Assembly: GCF_003073045.1 (NCBI RefSeq)
Contig: NC_037597.1
Span: 3,530,717 to 3,594,716 of the forward strand
Direction: 5' to 3'
From: Pomacea canaliculata
Taxonomy: Eukaryota; Mollusca; Gastropoda; Architaenioglossa; Ampullariidae
DNA: 64,000 bases
Shown here: positions 33,753 through 49,800 of the stretch, one piece after another
Numbering within the stretch: the stretch's first letter is position 1
Layout: the number at the start of each line of letters is the position of its first letter
Position numbers and translations under genes: made by a program
The notes under the pieces: model-generated
What the model was told of the DNA's origin: nothing
Seen by the model: only the letters and a program-made list of their open reading frames with translations
Databases searched by the model: none

Positions 33753-34140
33753 CTGGCTGTCGTGATGTTGTGTCTCGTAGCGACAGATGCGGCTCGACTC
33801 GCTGCTGCCGTGGCGCAAGCTGTTGCTACCTGCGACTCGCATGTCGTGGGTTACCTTCGCCAGAGGTCACCTGCGCGCACGTTGACGAGGCTGTTTTTCA
33901 AGTCCCAGATTCGTGTGTCAGTCGCATCGCCGGCTTCTAAGAGGAATTAAGAACCACTTGAAAGCGAAGGCTTATACCGTCTCCCGGGTACATTCTCTCT
34001 CGCAAGAAAGTATTACACATCCGTGTTTCAAAACTGCGGTCAGCGTGGCGCTGTGTTAACCGACAAAGGGTAAGCGAATGGATATCGACCGTGGAATAAT
34101 AATAAATCCGCGTCAAAGCAAGGGGTAGATGACGTGGTAA
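33753..34140 (-). promoter_or_regulatory. Probable P4 5-prime exon and promoter
   Basis: A splice donor GTAAGG on the minus strand (33,747-33,752) closes a candidate untranslated exon beginning upstream at an unknown point. The region is GC-richer than its surroundings and carries a CRE variant TGACGTGG at 34,130-34,137. Confidence 0.5.
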
Positions 34141-34299
34141 AAGTAGGGAGAAATAGGATCCCATCTGGCGCGCAATTCTTGATGTCACCCCTGCCGCTAG
34201 ATCAGCCTCCTTACCTCCACTTCTTCGCCCCCTTTCCCCCACCAATCTTCAAACGTACCTAGGTTAACTAGATGAACGGATCATATGCAACTCTTTGAT

Positions 34300-34943
34300 G
34301 ATAGATATCCACGTTCATCATCTATACACCTAAACCGAAAGGGGACAATATGTGGAAATAGTCTGTTAGAAAAGGGTAGGGATGACGCCGTCGATCAGGC
34401 CTGACGAGAAGGGGGAACAGGGTCTGGTGTACCCGGGCCCGCCGCTGTAAAGGAGGGCACGGCCTTGGCCAGCGGATTTTATTTTTCCTTCTTCTCTTTT
34501 CCTTTTAAAGAAAGGTTGACAGAACATTCCTAACTCTGGGGATTTTTTCTGTGGAGCAGTTACAAGTTCCTCATTTACTAACCAGCCATGTGTAAACAAC
34601 TCTCTGTTCAAGTATAGTGATGTAGATCCTACTGCACTTGTCCTAATGGTTGCAGTCTTTACTACGTCACTGAACGAAATGCAGATACTGACAATCAAAT
34701 TGTAAGCATATTATTATATGGTGGGAAATAATTTACAATTATAAGGGGCCCGAACGAGAGGTCGTCTGTCCATGGCTCTCGTCGGCCGTGGACTCACGCA
34801 GTTGTCTCGTGGCGAGGAAAATATAATCAGGTCACCTGGATGATCACCGTCGTGCACGCCTTGAAGTTTGCAACTCATCCAATAAATCTGACAGATGGTG
34901 AAGATGGTGGACGCGCTGGACAGAGTCCAAGCCCAAACATGTA

Positions 34944-34982
<39 letters not shown>

Positions 34983-36100
34983 TTTATGAATACTTCGTTT
35001 CACCATCAAAGGTGAGGTCAAGTAGCTTTACATACGAACACTCCAGGTAGGCATCTAGTACTGCTACGTACGTCTTCTAAAATCATGCATTCACCTTCAG
35101 GTCATATAACGATGTTTACCTACGGTAAACTGAACTGGGAGGATAGGGGCGGGGGGCATACGTGTCTCTTCAATGTGTTAGATCCTGTTCGTATAGGCTC
35201 GTAGCTGGCCTGTGTTTACGCCGTAAACTCAATCGTGTTAAAAGCATTGATACCCTCCTCCACCCCTTTCTTCGCAGTGTCTTCAACCTTCAGGGGGTCA
35301 AAAGGGTTACACAACAGTGTGTCGTGTGCCTAATTGTAACGATAGAGGTTCTGACGTCAACGTATCACGGTTGGGATTATGGTTAGGCATATATAGTAAA
35401 AGGGAGGGGGGATAGTTATATTTAGAAGTATAATGAATGTTCAGAACTAAAAGTAAAGGTTGCTGGCGCACGTGTACCTCCAAATTCCCCGTAATCAAAT
35501 GCGCAGTTGAAGCACGATCGACGCTGTAAGTGACCAGCATATACTAAAGCATGTCAGCATCTAAATGATCGAGCATCAATAAAACACTCAAAAACATCAC
35601 AATGATTACTGTAGTAAATCCTTTGTTCTGTCATCACTGGCGGAGACTTTATGAACAAGAATATTATGAGTGTATGTCACTGTGATTTTTCCAGTGATTT
35701 GTTATACATAGCCACTACCAGCATTGATAGATGTCTGGACAACTTTAAACATATGCAGTTTTTAATTAAATTGGACGTCCTTTTGTGCATCTATTTCATA
35801 ATAAAACAATGTACATACAAAATTATACATTTAAAAATGATAGTTTTTTTTCACTTAGACGATATAACATCTTTTTAATCTTTAGCCATGGAGTAAGAAG
35901 CGATTTAAAACCGGAAGTAGTCAGACATCTCTCGAAGGTTGCTAACGTTAGCAGAAATGAGCATAAACCTATGACGTCATCATACAGTTTCTTTATTTAA
36001 GCAAGTTAAGATGTCTTGCAAATAAGAATTTTGAAATACGTTTGCACAAATTTTTAAAAGAAAAGTTGGAAACCAAAGTAAGTGAGAGTTGGTTAATACG
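34300..36100. other. Spacer between the P array and FAU copy 1
   Basis: No gene supported. Contains the 34,396 repeat, a (GAC)n microsatellite at 34,944-34,982 and palindromic TGACGTCA sites at 35,352 and 35,972. Confidence 0.5.
34944..34982. repeat. (GAC)n microsatellite
   Basis: About 13 tandem GAC units. Confidence 0.9.
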
Positions 36101-36140
36101 TCATCACTTTTCGCGCACAGAGCAAGCCAAGCTGTCATAT

Positions 36141-36162
36141 CTCTTTCTTCCGTTTTGTGGAA
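36141..36162 (+). promoter_or_regulatory. FAU: FAU copy 1 TOP start and untranslated exon
   Basis: CTCTTTCTTCC is a terminal oligopyrimidine tract of the kind that starts ribosomal-protein mRNAs. It is followed by a short sequence and a strong donor GTGAGT at 36,163. The acceptor TTGTTTCAG sits eight bases before the ATG. A TGACGTCA site lies at 35,972-35,979. Confidence 0.65.
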
Positions 36163-36415
36163 GTGAGTGTTTCACAACGGACGTGTAATACAAGTTCGTG
36201 GTTTCATAACCTAGTGTAAGAACTCGACTGCTATTCACGGCATGAGAACTCGCAACCAAGTGGCTATATAAAGTGACTGACGTAACGTTTACATCCTACT
36301 TTGGCTAGCGACATCGTACCATTGACTTCGAAAAAAACATTTCACTCGCATTTAGAAAGTAGACATCGCTTACTTGAGACATTACAATAGAAAGTCTCTT
36401 GTTTCAGATTCAGCC

Positions 36416-38881
<2,466 letters not shown>

Positions 38882-38889
38882 AAATTTGA

Positions 38890-39590
38890 AATCGTTTTAC
38901 AACGTAAATTTTCACAATAACATTCTGTGTTTTCAAACATTATGTATATCACAGGAAGACTTCCATTTCATTCTTTGACATCAGTGTTAGGACAACTGCA
39001 TAAAATGATTGTTAAAAAAAAATGTCCACAAAAGTACATCAGACTTTAAGAGAGAGAGCAAGGAAAAATGTGGGAGATTGTGAGCGTGCAAGTTCTGCTT
39101 TATGAACTTTCTTAAGGTCTATATGTATTTGTAGAGTATTTGATTAAATACTGGCACACCAGCTATTCATGTGTTTCAATTATAAAGTGATATGTTTTCT
39201 TTTGTCACCATTTTTTGTATGCACAAGCAATAAGAACAAGTACTTAGAATACATTTTGTTGTGTGTCATCCCTTATAGTGTGACACTCCCATCTAAAGCA
39301 GAAGTTGTTGAAGAGAAAAAGGTGAAGATCCTTTGGTTCATAAGCACTTTAATAATTTTAATAATGTGTGATTCTGATAGTGCATACTCACACTAGTAAG
39401 GAGCATGCTCTTAGCACATAGTCATAAATGAGACATGGTCAACATACAAAGGACAGAAGGATAAACAACAGTACTGATGACTAATAAAGAGGACAAATAA
39501 AAGAAAAATAAAGACAACACAAAGAAACTTTTCATTATACATATCTGGGCACTGGTGGGCATAAACTTATTTTTCAACTTTGTGTGTTGC
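38890..39590. other. FAU copy 1 3-prime flank
   Basis: Non-coding and AT-rich; no second gene before the LINE fragment. Confidence 0.5.
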
Positions 39591-40570
39591 AAAATGTCAC
39601 CACTGGCAGGACAAGTCTTCGTACAACCCCTGGATAATGTTTATGAGCTTAGGTGGAATGCCATAGTGGATCATCAGCCTCTGGATAATGTTCCTGTCTA
39701 CAGTGTCAAAGGCCTTCTCAAGGTCCACAAAAGTTATATTAAGGGAGGATTGACACTCAATAGACTGCTAAGTTTTTGTCTAGTGCCTTCTTCAATCTTT
39801 CTAGTATTACCCTTTTCAGGACTGCTGGAGATGGACAGCAGCATGATCCCCCGCCAATTATTGCACTGGGAGAGGTCTCCATTTCTTTGGTAACTTGACC
39901 AAGTTGGTTGGTTGTGTTTTATGCTGTGCCAGCAACTAGGGCTATATCACGGCAAAACTTGACCAGGTGGCCTAGTTTCCAATCTGTTGGTACTAGCTTG
40001 CTCCCAGATCTTGTACAGGAGGGGCTGTGAAATTTTTGCTGTTGTTTCTGGGTCTGCTTTTAGTGCTTCTGGGAGTATGCCATCCGGGCCTGGTGCTTTG
40101 CCACTTTTCAAGCTTTTGATAGCTTTGATGATTTATGTCTTAGTGGGAGGGCTGGTTGACATGAAGTTGTTCAGTTGCTGGTGGTATGTCTGATAAGAAT
40201 GGCGGACGAGGTTGATTCAGGATCTCTTCAAAGTGTTCCATTCAGCAGTCTCTTTATCCTGCATCATTTGTTACGGTCTTGTCATCTTTGTCTTTCGCCA
40301 GCTTGTTTGGGTTAATATTCCTGCATGATAGAGTTTGTGTTATTTCATATAGTCACTTCATATTTCCTTGCGTAGCTGCTGTCTCTGCTTCCTTTGTCAA
40401 TTCATGGGTGAAGCATCTCTTGTCTTCCCTGTCAGACCTCTTCACTTTGCAGTCCCAATATTCAGCTTTGAGACCTTCCTTCTCTTGCTGGTCTTGATAC
40501 TGGTTGAGCTTCTGTTTCAGTCCCTTTCTTGATTCAGTCTTTGCTCAGGTCTCTGGAGTAATCCATTCCT
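39590..40570 (-). mobile_element. RTE-like LINE fragment (reverse transcriptase)
   Basis: The minus strand encodes in order: a piece with EEILNQPRPPFLSDIPPATE; a piece with LPKKGDLSQCNNWRGIMLLS; and the palm motif ITFVDLEKAFDTVDRNIIQR followed by HYGIPPKLINIIQGLY. These are standard landmarks of RTE/jockey-type LINE reverse transcriptases. The frame is interrupted several times and both ends are missing. A SINE piece has inserted at 39,902-39,965. Confidence 0.85.
39902..39965. mobile_element. SINE fragment nested in the LINE
   Basis: A 54-bp insert sharing GGGCTATATCACGGCAAA with the tRNA-type SINE near 3,990-4,010 interrupts the LINE. It is flanked by a direct repeat AACTTGACCA (39,892-39,901 and 39,956-39,965), the target duplication. 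Confidence 0.6.
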
Positions 40571-41158
40571 TGTGTTTTATCTCAGCCCCTTGCTCGATTA
40601 CTATTTTTAGGGATAACTTTGAGACATTTTTGATGTGTTACTGACGCTAGACAAATACCCTGAAACCGGAAAATACTTTAACCCAACCCTTAATTCTAGC
40701 CCCCGTTTATGGTTTCTCTACCAAAACAAAACTACCCATTTCTAAAGAGCCTCATATAATTAAAAAAAAACAAACAACAACAATATAGGCCTAGTCATTG
40801 TGGTAGAATCGATTGTTTAGGTTGTTGAAGAAGCGATGGTCAGAACAAGTTAAATTTCTATTGGAGAAGATAAAGAAATACAATGAATCCTTCTCTATAT
40901 ATTAAATATCTACTCTGATCATTATACATAACCACTACATACAGACGCTGGCTAACCACGAATACATGTCCATGGGCTAACAAAACAATACTGTGCAAAG
41001 TAGAGTGTTCTCCCCTGTTCGTCGCTTTCGTGATCTTCACATCAAAAGAGCACTTCGTTTCAGGGGGAGAAGGCAATGCGAGATTCTCAACCGTGTTTAC
41101 AATTTTCTTCTTCTTATTATTAATAATAACTTCTTCTAATTGGTAACTTGGAAAGAAG

Positions 41159-44007
41159 ATGGCATTAGAAAGTGACGCACATGCAGCATCTCGTAGAAAG
41201 GCGCTGAAAGTGGCAGTGGCAGCTTTGTGTTCAGAAGTCGGATTTGGAATGGCCGAAGATTCTGCACTTGAGACTCTAACAGAGATGCTTCAAGCCTGTA
41301 TGTATGAGAGTACATTCTTAGATATGTGACTTTCATGTATAAAATACGTTCATCCTAAGAAATTCATGAAGTTGAAAACTTGTATTATGTTTTTCTGTTT
41401 AGACATTACAGAAGTCGGTCAGAGCACAAGATCATATAGCGAGCTTGCAGGGCGAACAGAATCCATGGTTAGCGATGTTGTCATGGCACTGGTTGAGATG
41501 GGTAAGATTTCTTGTATACGATACTACTTTTAACTCAACAACTACTACCTCTTATATTCTTGCAGCTGGGCCGTATTCATGTTTACACTTCAAGTCCAGT
41601 GTATATATTTATCAGAATATAATGTAATATATTATAAAAGTTAAAAAGACTGAAAATAAGTTACTAGAAGGGGTGTTTGTGTGTTGATGTGGGAATTCTC
41701 TTACAGAGATAATTTTACAAACGATAATATGATATATATTAATTTTGGCAACTTAAACAATAAAACCAAAGGGTTTAATTAAAAGGTAGAGGGCTACAGA
41801 TGATAATGGTGTTGTTTGTTCATTCCGTGTGCTTGCTTTCAATGCACCACAAATTTGAACAGTTGTCATTTTTACTTAATGTTGATAATTTTTGCAAGCT
41901 TTATCATGGAACCTTTTTAGTTTTATTTTAAATGATGTATATAATTCCAGGTCTGGATATCAGAGGTATATCAGCACATGCCAAACGAGCAAATAAAACT
42001 GTGTTCATTCCACGTGAGTGTAACATTTATGAAAACTAGTGCTAGTAAAACTTCTAGGAAAATAAATAAGGAATATTAAGTATTTGATCATTTGAATTTA
42101 GAGATTTTTGTGATATAATCTGACAGATTAGCCAGGTATAAAATAATAAAGAACATGCATTTGGCTTGTGAAAGCATTAACACAGAATATATGACAGCTT
42201 ATGGACATGATTTCAGCCGCACCAAGCAGTCAAATGCCAACTCTTCGAACCTTGCAAGTGGGAGAGAAGCGGTCTCATCCTTCACACATACCAGATTATC
42301 TCCCTCCGTTCCCAGACTCTCACACTTATATCAGGACAGAAGTGAGTTTTAATAAATGCTAAAGAGTAATTGACTAATGTCTACACTAGAACTTATTTGT
42401 ATTTGAAAGTTGGTAAAGAACATCACCTTAACTTAATTATTTTTCCATACTTTATGTTAATGGTAAAACAAAAATTTATGATACTTAGAAAACTGTAAAA
42501 TAACTTCTTTGATTAGTGGCTGAAATATTAAATGTGATTGATTTATAAATATGAGCATGAGGGAGAACACAAGACTTGTTAACCAAACAATTTTGAGCAT
42601 TATTCTTGTAAAAAAAGAACTTTTAACTCATTCAGTATGGAGGAAATCGATGCAATTGAGCTGTAACTGTAAAGAGTTACATCAGGTGTATAGGAAGAGT
42701 TAAGGACTATCACTAAGCATCTGATCTTAATAAAAGTACAGAAAAACAGTGCTAAGATATAAAAAAAAACAGATCAAAATTTATAACTCCTTTGAATTAG
42801 TCACGTCATTGTTTGTATATTAGAGATATCTCAGACATTTATCAAGTTTTGTTTTTTTAACATTCAGTATTGTGAAGGTGGTAGGTATGCTCAGAATTTT
42901 TCTTTTGTTCTTTATTACAGGCCTTTAGACAACCATTTAATGAATATCAGTTGATCAGAGAAAAAGCTGCAACCCAAAAGCGAGATGTGGAGAGAGCATT
43001 AACCAGATTTATTGCAAAGACAGGAGAGACACAGAGTCTCTTTAAAGATGACATCTCCACATTTCCATGTAAGATCTAGTAATTTTTTAAATGCTTCAGT
43101 CTCTGTTAGAAAGCATTGATCATTACAATGTAATGTACCATAATCCCTAGTTTATCGCGGGATATGTGTTCCAGAACCACCTGTGATAACCGAAAATCCA
43201 CGAAATTGAAATGGTATATTTATTTATGTATTTATACACTATAATAAGGCTTTATAAACTCTCCCTATACCTTTATGCTACATAAACCTTTCCCATTTCC
43301 TTAATAACCATTCCCACACCGTTCTGCCATTGTATTGTACCTTTACAGTAAATAAAAGAACAAACACATAATATGTACTGTACTGTAGAGTAATACAGTG
43401 CCTGTAATAGAATGAAAAGCGAAAAAGTACACAACACGCCACTCTAATGAGCCAATCGTGCATGAATTTCCAAATGGCTTCCCTGTCTATTGAGTCATAA
43501 GCCTCCTCAAAATCTACAAATGTCATGTAGAGTGGTGACTGCCATTTGATGGACTGTTCAATAAATGAGAAAGGATACATGTTAAATATTACCTATTTCT
43601 TGCATTTGAGAAAGAAACAAAATATTGTGAGCTTTGCCTTTAATTTTTTTTTGTGGTGGTCATAATCACTGATGTCATCACTTGTATTTGTTCTGTAAGT
43701 GATAGCAGTCAAGTCATCACCTTTGCCCTACATTGATGCACTGCTTCCCAAAGACCAAGATCTGGATGCTCAGGAGGTGGACTTCTACCATACATCATCT
43801 GTAGCCCCAGAAACATACTCACAAGGGCAAATTTCTAACATGGACAGTGCTTCTACAGGCTCAGCCTTCCTTGGTGGATCAACAACAATCAGTGATATGT
43901 CCATCATGGATAGTACACAGGGCCTGCAATCACAAGATTCACTTGATGATACCATTGACAACCCGTACCTAAGAGCAGTTCGAGTGCCAAAGAAGACGAA
44001 GAGATGA
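41159..44007 (+). CDS. TAF8: TFIID subunit TAF8
   Basis: TAF8 pairs with TAF10 through a histone fold and helps build TFIID in the nucleus. Six coding exons: 41,159-41,297, 41,403-41,501, 41,951-42,013, 42,217-42,341, 42,921-43,068 and 43,700-44,007; all phases agree, giving 293 residues (human protein about 310). Histone fold at about residues 14-85 (CSEVGFGMAEDSALETLTEM, RSYSELAGRT, DVVMALVEMGLDI). A proline-rich middle follows (HIPDYLPPFPDSHTYIRTE), then the TAF8-specific helix (QKRDVERALTRFIAKTGETQ, SLF). The C-terminus has DNPYLRAVRVPKKTKR, fitting the nuclear-localisation tail. The start is the first ATG, in Kozak-like AAGATGG. The 3-prime flank is long and AT-rich. Confidence 0.95.
43135..43330. 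mobile_element. pogo-like terminal remnant in TAF8 intron
   Basis: CCCTAGTTTATCGCGGGATA followed by GTTCCAGAACC and GAAAATCCACGAAAT is the usual end of a pogo/Tigger-type transposon. The other end was not found. Confidence 0.55.
43478..43580 (-). mobile_element. LINE reverse-transcriptase fragment in TAF8 intron
   Basis: The minus strand encodes FSFIEQSIKWQSPLYMTFVD then FEEAYDSIDREAIWKFM, the palm motif of a LINE reverse transcriptase. About 100 bp; a different subfamily from the fragment at 39,590. Confidence 0.75.
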
Positions 44008-44009
44008 AG

Positions 44010-46840
44010 TTTTAAGCTGTAATAGCTACAGCAGCTATTTGATAACTATAACTTAGACATTGAAAAGCATGTGGCTGAAGTAGCACTTATAATGGATATA
44101 AACTGACTTGCCATTGGACTTTTGAGATCAACTGTAAAATTTCTTGGAAAGTGAAAGATATTGAATGATCTGTGCTTCATTCTTTGAGAGCATATTATTC
44201 CAAGTGGCCATTGTCATATATCTGATTTGGAATGTGATGTTCTTTTGTAGACATGACTTTGCAGAAAGACAGTCTGCACATAGACTGATACTGTAAATGG
44301 GTGTACTGTCCGAATTCCACACATATGTTAGTCTGTTTTGTGAAAACATGGTAATAAGGAGTAACTATCAACATTTGTAAAAATGAAAAACTAGGTGGAA
44401 TAAGATTATCACAAGGAAGGACTTTGAAAATTTTGTTGTAAACTGTTGGTGGGTAATACAGTCGAGCTTCAGTTCTGTATGTATAATACTGTAGAGAGAT
44501 AAAAATATTTGAAGAAATATTCTCTGTGTAAATTACATACAGTTGGAAGAATCTGTGCTATGGTTTATGCATTATTTGAAGAGATTCTGTTTTCATTGCA
44601 GCAAGTGGCATGTGGAAATCAGTTATCTAGAAGTGCTTAGTCCTTAGAGGGTTTTTCACTGGTTCTCTTCCATTTGGTGCAGTTTGCTTCAAGTCTCAGA
44701 CAACTACTCAAAATGAAATTACATGACGAATTTTGTTAACAGGTCGAGTAGTAATCTCTTTTCTGAACATACGAAAGACCGGTTAGATACATATGTGTTA
44801 GATAAGATAATAAAATGATAGGATACAATGTATGCTGCCTTTTACTAGAATTTCTGTAATGGAACATCTGCAAACCTAGATAAGATGGCCATGGCCTTTA
44901 ATTAATGTTACTAATTAATAATGGAGTGTCTGCAAGCCTAGATACTATTACTATTAAATCTAGGTAGTATTTTTGGATCATGTCAGCAAAAACAAGACAG
45001 TAAAAAAAAAATGGTAAGAATATAAGACTATGCCCATGAACTGTTTTAAATGATCAGACTGGACTAAACTGATTTGGGGAGATATTTCTGTTTATTCTGC
45101 AGTCAAGCATTTTACAACCATCCATATGCATAAAGACACAATATGAAGGCTTGCAAAAATAAGCAAAATGATAACAATAAAAGATTTGTTGTAGATTGGA
45201 CTCACAATATTTAGTACTTCAAGAACTTCCTAGTAACAGCAAAACTGATCTGACAAAGTAATGGTGCTCAAAAATCTTGATCGCAGCATGCCCAACATTT
45301 TATACTTTCAGGCTATCTGCGCCATGTGATTAAGGCATTTAAAAGGATATCATTATTTGCCTGTTGTATTTTCAGTTTGAGTTTATGTTTAAATCTTTGA
45401 TGGCAATTGTTTTCTCAAAGTTGCGAGGTCCTTACAGGTTGTCTGATTACACAATGTTAATACAATTTTTAGTGTGCAGAAAAAAGCTGATCAGAAACCA
45501 GCATAAAAACTGTCCAAGAAACAAAGGATTTACATGAAGTTCACACTCTTTGTCACACCACATGCTTATTAGCTCTCATCTATTGCACTAGCTTAATGGA
45601 ATGACTATACTGTAAAACTGGCTATAAGGACTTTCTGCAAGAAAACAACAGCAGTACAAATGCAACAAATTTCTGGAATGGTTACAATACACCTAAACTA
45701 TCTATTAACGTAAATAATGTAGGAAACCTAGTACACCTTTGGAATGGTCACAAAACTGGATTGTTTATAAAGATCTATGAAATGGGAGACATCACATAAA
45801 GTTAATTTTATCACAAGCAGAAAATAACACAAGATGAAAGCTAAAACTTTGTAACATTTTTTTCAAATTAAAAACATTAGTAGTGGAATGTGTTATTAAA
45901 CCTGGGTTGGCAACACTCTCTCTAATGTTCATGATCAGGACATAACCAGTTCAAAGATTCTATTGACCCATTCACTTATTCTTCTTCAGCAGAGTATGTC
46001 TTCGGAAAGGAAAACATACACATTTGTACCTGGTTTCTATATGCACATAAGCATTAATATCTGAGTGCTGGAAAAATATCTGGAAGTAAAGAAGAAAAAT
46101 ATTTAAAAAATTGATCATCTTATATCAGATCTTGCACTGTGAGTACAACGTTTACAACAGTGTTGTCCAACCTTTTCTCCCCAAGTCCAGACTGGACATG
46201 ATATAAAATCTTGCGGGCCAAAACATAGCGGTTTTGCTGAAATCATCACGTTTAAAATAAAATTATGTTGTGTCTGGTTGAAAAGAGTAAGCCGGAAGTG
46301 GCATCCCTGGTTTACAATATCAACATTATTACATCCGTGATGAAGTCTCCTTCATGATGTAGATACGCCAAATAACCAAAATGTTACACGTTCTTAGTAA
46401 CATATCCAGGAAAGGAGTGGTTATTATAGATAAAAATTGAAACTTCTTTTTTCCGAGATACCTTTAAATGTGATGCAAAAGTGGTTCCCCATCTGTAGAA
46501 CACGGCATGTAAAAGGTAGAGGCACAACCCTCTCCTGCCAGCTTTCCCCCCAAAAATAAATCTGATACACATGGCTGCTAGATTGACAAATGGATTTTAT
46601 CATTCACACAGGTCTGATAGAGCTTTGAATCATAGATTTGTTCTGAAACATCATGCTACAGTGCCTTCTAATCTCTAAACAGATTTGTTTCTTTTAGTAA
46701 TACATTTTAAGTATATTAGTTATATATAAATATCCACTAAAAGTGTGGTTAAAGTGGAGTAGATTCTCCTGAGATTCAGGTATTGTGCGCGGGTACAGTT
46801 AAATGGATTAGATTCTGTTTGCCAGAGTGTGAAGTGTCAA
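44010..46840. other. TAF8-CAMKMT convergent intergenic region
   Basis: Holds the 3-prime untranslated parts of both genes and no coding sequence that I can support. CAGTGTTGTCCAACCTTTTC at 46,158 looks like a hAT terminal repeat; the rest is AT-rich. Confidence 0.55.
46158..46300. mobile_element. hAT-like terminal fragment
   Basis: Starts with CAGTGTTGTCCAACCTTTTC, followed by GCGGGCCAAAAC, as in non-autonomous hAT elements with a GCGGGCC-rich end. The far end is unclear. Confidence 0.5.
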
Positions 46841-46845
46841 GAATA

Positions 46846-49800
46846 CTATCGAGATTCAGGTGTTGTGTCACGGCTGTCATTGGTTGGATCACCCTTTATT
46901 AGCCGAACAAAGAGTGGGAAGTGAAGATTCTCATCATAAACCTCTGAACTTGCCTGCAACTATAAAAATTAAAAAAAGTACATTAACACCACTTCCTTTT
47001 TTCATAATCTGGGAGGCAGTTTGGACTCCTTGGTTATCAGCTCAGCTAACAGAGCATGTACATTTTATTGTAAAGCACACTGAGTTTGCATTCATATGGA
47101 GAAGAAATGTGCTAAATAAATCCCATTATTATGTTATCAAGGCATTTCTTTCTTTGCTACTCTTGCATCTTCAGTCATTGCAAAGAAAAAAAAAAGGATT
47201 ATATTTGTATCACTGTGTATGTATTTACCATGCATCACAGATCACATGAACTGCCTTGTCCATAAAAGTTTTTAAAATTCTGTCCTTCTAAAACATTGTA
47301 TTCTTACAGAAACTTTTCCAAATAGATATTGACAAGATACCTATTAATCTATTTGATCATAAATCTACAATACCTGCTTATGCAGTCTCCATACTGTTGT
47401 ATCATACACTTCAGGTTGTTCTTCATCAAAGAAGTTTTTGGCAAGGTCAGTAAACATGTAAAATGTTTTGTGTCTAGATGGAGCAAAGATCCAAGCTTCT
47501 CCCTGTTAAAAGACAGTATGAAAAATACCATTTTAACGGAAAAAAATTGTTTGTAACATCAAATACAGAAATATCAAACACGCTGTGGAATAAGGTCAAG
47601 GATTTTTAAATAAGGTTTACTGTTTGTTGATTTGAAAAAAACAGTTTTGTTATTTTGTAAACCCCATCATAGTTGTTCATACATGTTGCTACTTGCACTG
47701 TACCTTAGGTTTCAGGAGGCTGTGAAGTGTTTGAACAAGATGTTTCCTGCCTTCATCAAAAAATAAACTGCAACAAAACAGACAACTGATTAATATGCAA
47801 TAATATAGGATATATTTAGCTGGCAAATTAACAATATATACTTTGTATGCATGAACATATATTTTGCAGAGAATGAAAATAATAAAATTTTGGAAAAACG
47901 ATGTGCTAGTTCAGTAATCTTTTAAATACAACTTGCAAAGCTCAGGAGTGAGAATACAATAAAAGAATTGGAAAAGTGGAGGAGGGATGGATGAAATGTG
48001 CTAATGTGTATTTGAAGATAAATTACATTAAAGATTTTTTACTAAAATACTCAAAAGGAATTAGAGGAAAAGTTTAAAAACAGCAAAGACTTTAATGTTT
48101 CTAATTGAAGACAGAACCTCACTGTCTACAACATGGTGCCTGAATCTAAAATTACCCCAACCTCGGACTGTATGGAATCTTGCCTTTACTAAGTCCTCAA
48201 TAACAACATACAACTGCTTCTGGAAATACAAACCATATTACTCCCTGCTGCACCTATGTTTCTGCCATCAGTTCTCTTTCACCCATTCATATATCCATGA
48301 TGCCCTTGTTTTGCTCTTTAAATGTTTTAATGTTCTCATTTACACTTTACTATATCCACTTCATCACTACCTTTCTATCTACTGTTATTTTTTAACTGTA
48401 TCATTAAAATCCTTGGAAGTCTGTAATGAAACACAAATTTATTAGGCAATATCTTTCAAGCACCATATTCTTACCAGTCTGCACATAAAACTATATCAAA
48501 CTGCTCCTTTAAATCTTGATCAACAAGAGTTGGACCCCAGCGCAGCATTCTGAAAGGGAAGAAAAACTATAGAATAAACTGTATTCACAGAACTTAAAAA
48601 AAATGCCTTATAGATATCAAGAAGATATTTGAGTCGATGCCTGAAAGTTGGAGAAGTGGATAACCCAATGGTTAAAGCACTGGTGCCCAAACCTAAAAGC
48701 ATGCCAGTTTGATACTTGTGTGGCCCAGGCCTGTCAGGAACTGGTATCTGATTCCCCAGAGGGCTGGGGAGAGGTAAGACAGTGAGAGGGAGACAAGATA
48801 TCACCAACTTAGCCAAAAAAAAAAAAGACCCAAGAAATGTGTGGATTCTAACACCTTATCTCTCAACAACCTAACATTGGATGACCTTTACATGAAAATT
48901 TACAAATCACATGAAAATTAAGTAATTTAATAATAAAAAAAAAGGTTACCATAAATGATAATAATTTGAAACATCATGGAACAATTTCTTCAGAGACTAT
49001 CAGAAATGATATCCTTAACCAGAAAGTCTTAAATTTTGGCATATGAAATAATACGCATACTGAAATAATAATGAAAATTATTATTGTAGACAGCTATTGT
49101 CTAAGAGTGGAAAAAGCTCTGTAGAAAAAAAGAATTAACTCTGCATTTTTAAAGTAGTAAAAGCAAACATGAATCTGTCTACACTGTGCTTCTCCATGAG
49201 TGACCATTATACCTTGCACTGAGGGAAGTGCCTCCTGTCTTGTTCTGCCCAATGATATGACGCAAGTCTGCAAAAGTTCATCAACTCTATCATGCAGACA
49301 GACAACATGATGATGCCAGCACAACATCTAGAAGACAACAATTCTTCAATTTTTTCCTTTTCTTTTTAATTTTACCATGACTAAACAACACTGAATGAAC
49401 TTGCATGCATACAGCATGACAGGTTAGAAGTGGTGATTGTTAATTAATAAATTTTAATTGTGTGACCCTTTTTATTGGTGTCTGATGTTCTAAATTTATA
49501 AATGCAAATTTCTTTTCATCTGAACATGCTTTGAGATATCTTCTGCTGGAGGATATGGTGAGTAGTGATATGAAGCACACTGTGTATTCCAGTGTTGATC
49601 TCACAAAATTTAAATAAGTGCATTCATTTTAGTTCACCTGCTAAACAGTTAATCACATGCAAAATAAACTGAAAACTCCAAAACATACTTGATATGGACT
49701 GTTCATTTCCATCAGTAAGCACTACCCGACTTGCTTTGGAACAAGTAGCCACCTGTATAATTAGAGAAAACTGTAATAAATGCAATGACATTTTATGTTG

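Noticed and set aside
47329-47556. Plus-strand frame of 75 codons
   Set aside because: It is the antisense shadow of CAMKMT exon 47,374-47,502.
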